DNA from: DASUZD01 sp036377055
GTDB taxonomy: Bacteria; Actinomycetota; Thermoleophilia; Gaiellales; Gaiellaceae
Assembly: GCA_036377055.1 (NCBI GenBank)
Contig: DASUZD010000034.1
Coordinates: forward strand, 1 to 14,069
Reading direction: 5' to 3'
Length of the DNA stretch: 14,069 bases
The notes beneath the pieces were generated by a model. It was given only the letters and a program-made list of their open reading frames with translations, searched no databases and was not told the DNA's origin. Shown piece after piece: positions 12,774-14,069 of this stretch (position 1 is its first letter; the number at the start of each line of letters is the position of its first letter). Made by a program: the position numbers and the translations under genes.

Positions 12774-12825
12774 CCGCCCGAAGTCGTCATGCCTCCGGCG
12801 AGAGCCGGAGGCGGACTTCGGGCGG
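12774..12825 (-). other. Large two-tier hairpin directly 3' of tRNA-Leu
   Basis: Outer stem: CCGCCCGAAGTC (12774-12785) with GACTTCGGGCGG (12814-12825), 12 bp perfect. Inner stem: GCCTCCGGC (12791-12799) with GCCGGAGGC (12804-12812), 9 bp perfect, loop GAGA. The two are joined by an asymmetric internal loop (GTCAT opposite G). It begins four bases after the tRNA-Leu 3' end in the transcription direction. It may be a terminator, an RNase-processing structure or part of a structured RNA. Confidence 0.6.
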
Positions 12826-12829
12826 CGAG

Positions 12830-12911
12830 TGCGGACGGAGGGAGTCGAACCCTCAAGGCCGTAGCCACCCGCGTCTGAAGCGGGCGCGTCTGCCGATTCC
12901 GCCACATCCGC
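12830..12911 (-). tRNA. tRNA-Leu, anticodon CAG
   Basis: Type II tRNA with acceptor GCGGATG/CGTCCGC (one T-G pair), D-region GCGGAATCGGCAGACGC, anticodon arm CCCGC-TTCAGAC-GCGGG giving anticodon CAG, extended variable arm (TGGCTACGGCCTT), T-arm GAGGG-TTCGACT-CCCTC, discriminator A and no encoded CCA. The long variable arm, A73 and the CAG anticodon agree on leucine. It reads CUG, the main leucine codon of such genomes. Confidence 0.95.
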
Positions 12912-12915
12912 ACGA

Positions 12916-12942
12916 GGAGGGCGGCAGCAAGCGCCGCCCTCC
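12916..12942 (-). terminator. 10-bp hairpin after the Cys-rich 127-aa gene
   Basis: GGAGGGCGGC pairs perfectly with GCCGCCCTCC around a seven-base loop. It lies 20 bases past the stop of the 127-aa gene and five bases before the tRNA-Leu 5' end on the same strand. It probably separates the protein-coding unit from the tRNA; no U-tract. Confidence 0.6.
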
Positions 12943-12962
12943 GGTCCTGCCAGGATCACACG

Positions 12963-13346
12963 TCAGTCGCTCGCACTCGTCTCCAGCTCCCTCTCGCGGC
13001 GTTCGTACTCCGCGAACTCGGCGACGATGCCCCTGCGGAAGATCCGCAGGGCCGCGATCAGCGTGTCGAGCTTGTGCAGCGAGTTCACCCGTCCGGCTTC
13101 GCTGTCCACGTCGAACTCGAGGTCGATCCGGTTCCTGCAATCGGCGATCTCGAGAATCATCCGAGGCTCGAAGTTGTACGGGCCTTCGCCGCAGTCGCCG
13201 CAGTCGCCGCACCCGCACGACAGGTCCGTTCGAGGGCCGCACGCCGAGGTGTCCTCGACGTACGCGACGACGCACGCACCGCCGTGGAAGCCCGGCAGGT
13301 TGAGAAACCAGCGCTCGTTGACGCGAGCGCGGTACGGGATGCCCAT
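12963..13346 (-). CDS. Cys-rich protein of unknown function, 127 aa
   Basis: I do not recognise the family. The N-terminal part has aromatic, strand-like sequence (YRARVNERWFLNLPGF, GGACVVAYVEDTSACG), followed by the cluster CGCGDCGDCG (44-53; Cys44, 46, 49, 52), plus Cys25, Cys36 and Cys70. That CxCxxCxxC spacing suggests metal binding. The C-terminal half (MILEIADCRNRIDLEFDVD, NSLHKLDTLIAALRIFRRG) looks like strands plus an amphipathic helix, ending in a charged helix (AEFAEYERRERELE). Start ATG 13344-13346 has AAAGGGGG about 12 bases upstream, rather far. Upstream in-frame GTG codons would overlap the 46-aa gene. It is third in a minus-strand row with a Ro60-type gene and a 46-aa gene. The style is that of accessory or phage-borne small proteins, but nothing proves it. 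Confidence 0.7.
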   Translation of the reverse strand: MGIPYRARVNERWFLNLPGFHGGACVVAYVEDTSACGPRTDLSCGCGDCGDCGEGPYNFEPRMILEIADCRNRIDLEFDVDSEAGRVNSLHKLDTLIAALRIFRRGIVAEFAEYERRERELETSASD

Positions 13347-13386
13347 GTTCGGTTTGGGCCCCCTTTCTAGGTTCGTCTTCGGATCG

Positions 13387-13527
13387 TCAAGCGGCCGGCC
13401 GCGGGGGCTGCCGCTCGGGTCGCTCCACCTCGAGGCGGGCCTTGCGCCGCACCTCGAGCAGCACGACCTTGGCTGGGCGCGGCGCCTGCTTCGGACGCGC
13501 CGCGACCCGCACGACGTGTAGGTGCAT
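13387..13527 (-). CDS. Small basic protein, 46 aa
   Basis: The predicted product starts MHLHVVRVAARPKQAPRPAK and ends VERPERQPPRPAA. It is rich in Arg, Pro and Val, lacks cysteine and membrane segments, and has a pattern (VVLLEVRRKARLEVE) that could form a strand pair. Recognition rests on the ATG at 13525-13527 preceded by a strong AGGAGGG site at six bases, and on its fit between two genes of the same strand (46 bases after the Ro60-type stop, 40 before the next start). The composition would suit RNA or DNA binding, but this is a guess. No family recognised. Confidence 0.55.
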   Translation of the reverse strand: MHLHVVRVAARPKQAPRPAKVVLLEVRRKARLEVERPERQPPRPAA

Positions 13528-13552
13528 GTCACACCCTCCTCTCTGTCTTGAA

Positions 13553-13569
13553 GGGGCGCGAGGCGCCCC
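13553..13569 (-). terminator. 7-bp GC hairpin after the Ro60-type gene
   Basis: GGGGCGC pairs with GCGCCCC around a GAG loop, four bases past the Ro60-type stop and upstream of the 46-aa gene's ribosome site. It may attenuate rather than stop transcription, since the downstream gene has no other visible promoter. Confidence 0.45.
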
Positions 13570-13573
13570 AAGC

Positions 13574-14069
13574 TCAGAGGGCGCCTCGCGCGAAGTCGGA
13601 GATGAGCTGCGGCGTCGCCGTGTCGAAGCCGACGACGTCGAGCATCCCGCCGTCGGCGGGGTCGGCGATCGAGAACCCGTTCGAGGCCATCCCGACCACG
13701 ACGAGCCGGGCGTCGATGCCGGACGCCGCCCGGTAGTCGCGGAGCGCCTGCACAGGGTCGACCTCGCCCGCCAGGGTCTCCGAGTCGGTGTAGACCAGGA
13801 ACGTGTCGACCTCGCGCCCGAGGGCCCGGGCGTAGAGCATCGGCAGGGCGCAGTCCGTCGCGCCGAACGGCAGGTCCTCGACCGCCCGGATTGCGTCGTC
13901 AACGCGCTGCCGCGGCGTGAGCTCCAGGCGCGTCAGCCCGGCGGGCACGCCGTCGGCGAGGAACCCGACGATCTCGGCGCGCGGCTCGGTCGCGGCCGTG
14001 ACGAGCGCCATCGCCGCCGACGCGTCGCGCGGGGTGAGCCCCGGCACGCCCTCGACGTGGCCCCAGGCC
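13574..14069 (-). CDS. rsr: TROVE/Ro60 RNA-binding protein (Rsr), C-terminal part (5' end outside window)
   Basis: The last ~165 residues of a Ro60 orthologue; the frame is open to the window's right edge, so the HEAT-repeat ring and the start are missing. What is present is the von Willebrand A-like domain: ASAAMALVTAATEP, then FGATDCALPMLYARA with the metal-site Thr, VDTFLVYTDSETLAGEVDP with the second metal-site Asp, ALRDYRAASGIDARLVVVGM, and SNGFSIADPADGGMLDVVGFD. The same blocks occur in the same order in animal Ro60. The first MIDAS DxSxS loop would be just outside. Bacterial Rsr binds Y RNAs and, in Deinococcus, tethers them to polynucleotide phosphorylase for structured-RNA decay and stress survival. 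Two small genes and two tRNA genes follow on the same strand. A Y RNA gene, if any, is expected near the missing 5' side. Confidence 0.92.
   Translation of the reverse strand, partial: AWGHVEGVPGLTPRDASAAMALVTAATEPRAEIVGFLADGVPAGLTRLELTPRQRVDDAIRAVEDLPFGATDCALPMLYARALGREVDTFLVYTDSETLAGEVDPVQALRDYRAASGIDARLVVVGMASNGFSIADPADGGMLDVVGFDTATPQLISDFARGAL

Noticed and set aside
12441..12829. Searched for a Y-RNA or tRNA-like module near the Ro60-type gene.
   Set aside because: A GGTTCGAGGAC string looks like a T-loop, but no flanking stem pairs, and it is part of the SEC-C coding sequence. No tRNA-like fold was found.
12558..12959. Minus-strand open frame of 133 codons crossing tRNA-Leu and the SEC-C region.
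   Set aside because: It reads through a tRNA and several hairpins with Arg-rich, non-protein-like sequence. Only a short part overlaps one frame of the broken SEC-C gene.
12369..14069. Prophage or integrative element inserted at the tRNA genes.
   Set aside because: No integrase, transposase, direct repeat of a tRNA 3' end or phage structural gene is visible. The small unknown genes alone are not enough.

Overview
The window is very G+C-rich (roughly 70% by eye), with G/C-ending codons, several GTG starts, at least two promoter/start arrangements that look leaderless, and tRNA genes without an encoded CCA. This fits a high-GC Actinomycetota-like bacterium, perhaps of the class Thermoleophilia. 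That placement is inference, as there is no rRNA or other marker. It reads as ordinary chromosome on the left and a small, more accessory-looking stretch on the right.

Region 1 (1-348, +) is the C-terminal end of a PKD-domain, surface-type protein. Its stop codon abuts the stop of the next operon with no intergenic base.

Region 2 (349-9570, -) is one compact eight-gene operon, read right to left: acetylpolyamine-amidohydrolase/HDAC-like deacetylase, M28 metallopeptidase with PA domain, S66 LD-carboxypeptidase, then a complete peptide ABC importer (family-5 solute-binding protein, DppB-, DppC-, DppD- and DppF-type subunits). Six of the seven junctions are 4-base start/stop overlaps (ATGA, GTGA or CTGA). 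The seventh is a 9-base gap holding a strong AGGAGG site for the binding protein. Two genes can only be given sensible N-termini by using CTG starts. Divergent from the operon, 43 bases away, is a DmpA/P1-family (S58) N-terminal-nucleophile aminopeptidase (9614-10681, +). Together they look like an import-and-dismantle module for peptides, possibly unusual ones (murein-derived, D-, beta- or N-acylated). The substrate is inference.

Region 3 (10753-12312, +) has a secreted PF03640-type repeat protein, a clear 15-bp terminator hairpin, and an AlkZ/YcaQ-like winged-helix protein (HTH_42) with a QAQ motif.

Region 4 (12313-14069, -) reads right to left: the C-terminal part of a TROVE/Ro60 (Rsr) RNA-binding protein running off the window, a 46-aa basic small protein, a 127-aa Cys-rich protein, tRNA-Leu(CAG), a block of strong hairpins, a broken small SEC-C zinc-motif gene, and tRNA-Arg(UCG). 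The SEC-C gene becomes one coherent 80-aa protein if one base is removed from each of three short homopolymers, so it is either a young pseudogene or a cluster of sequencing errors. No insertion sequence, CRISPR array or rRNA was seen.
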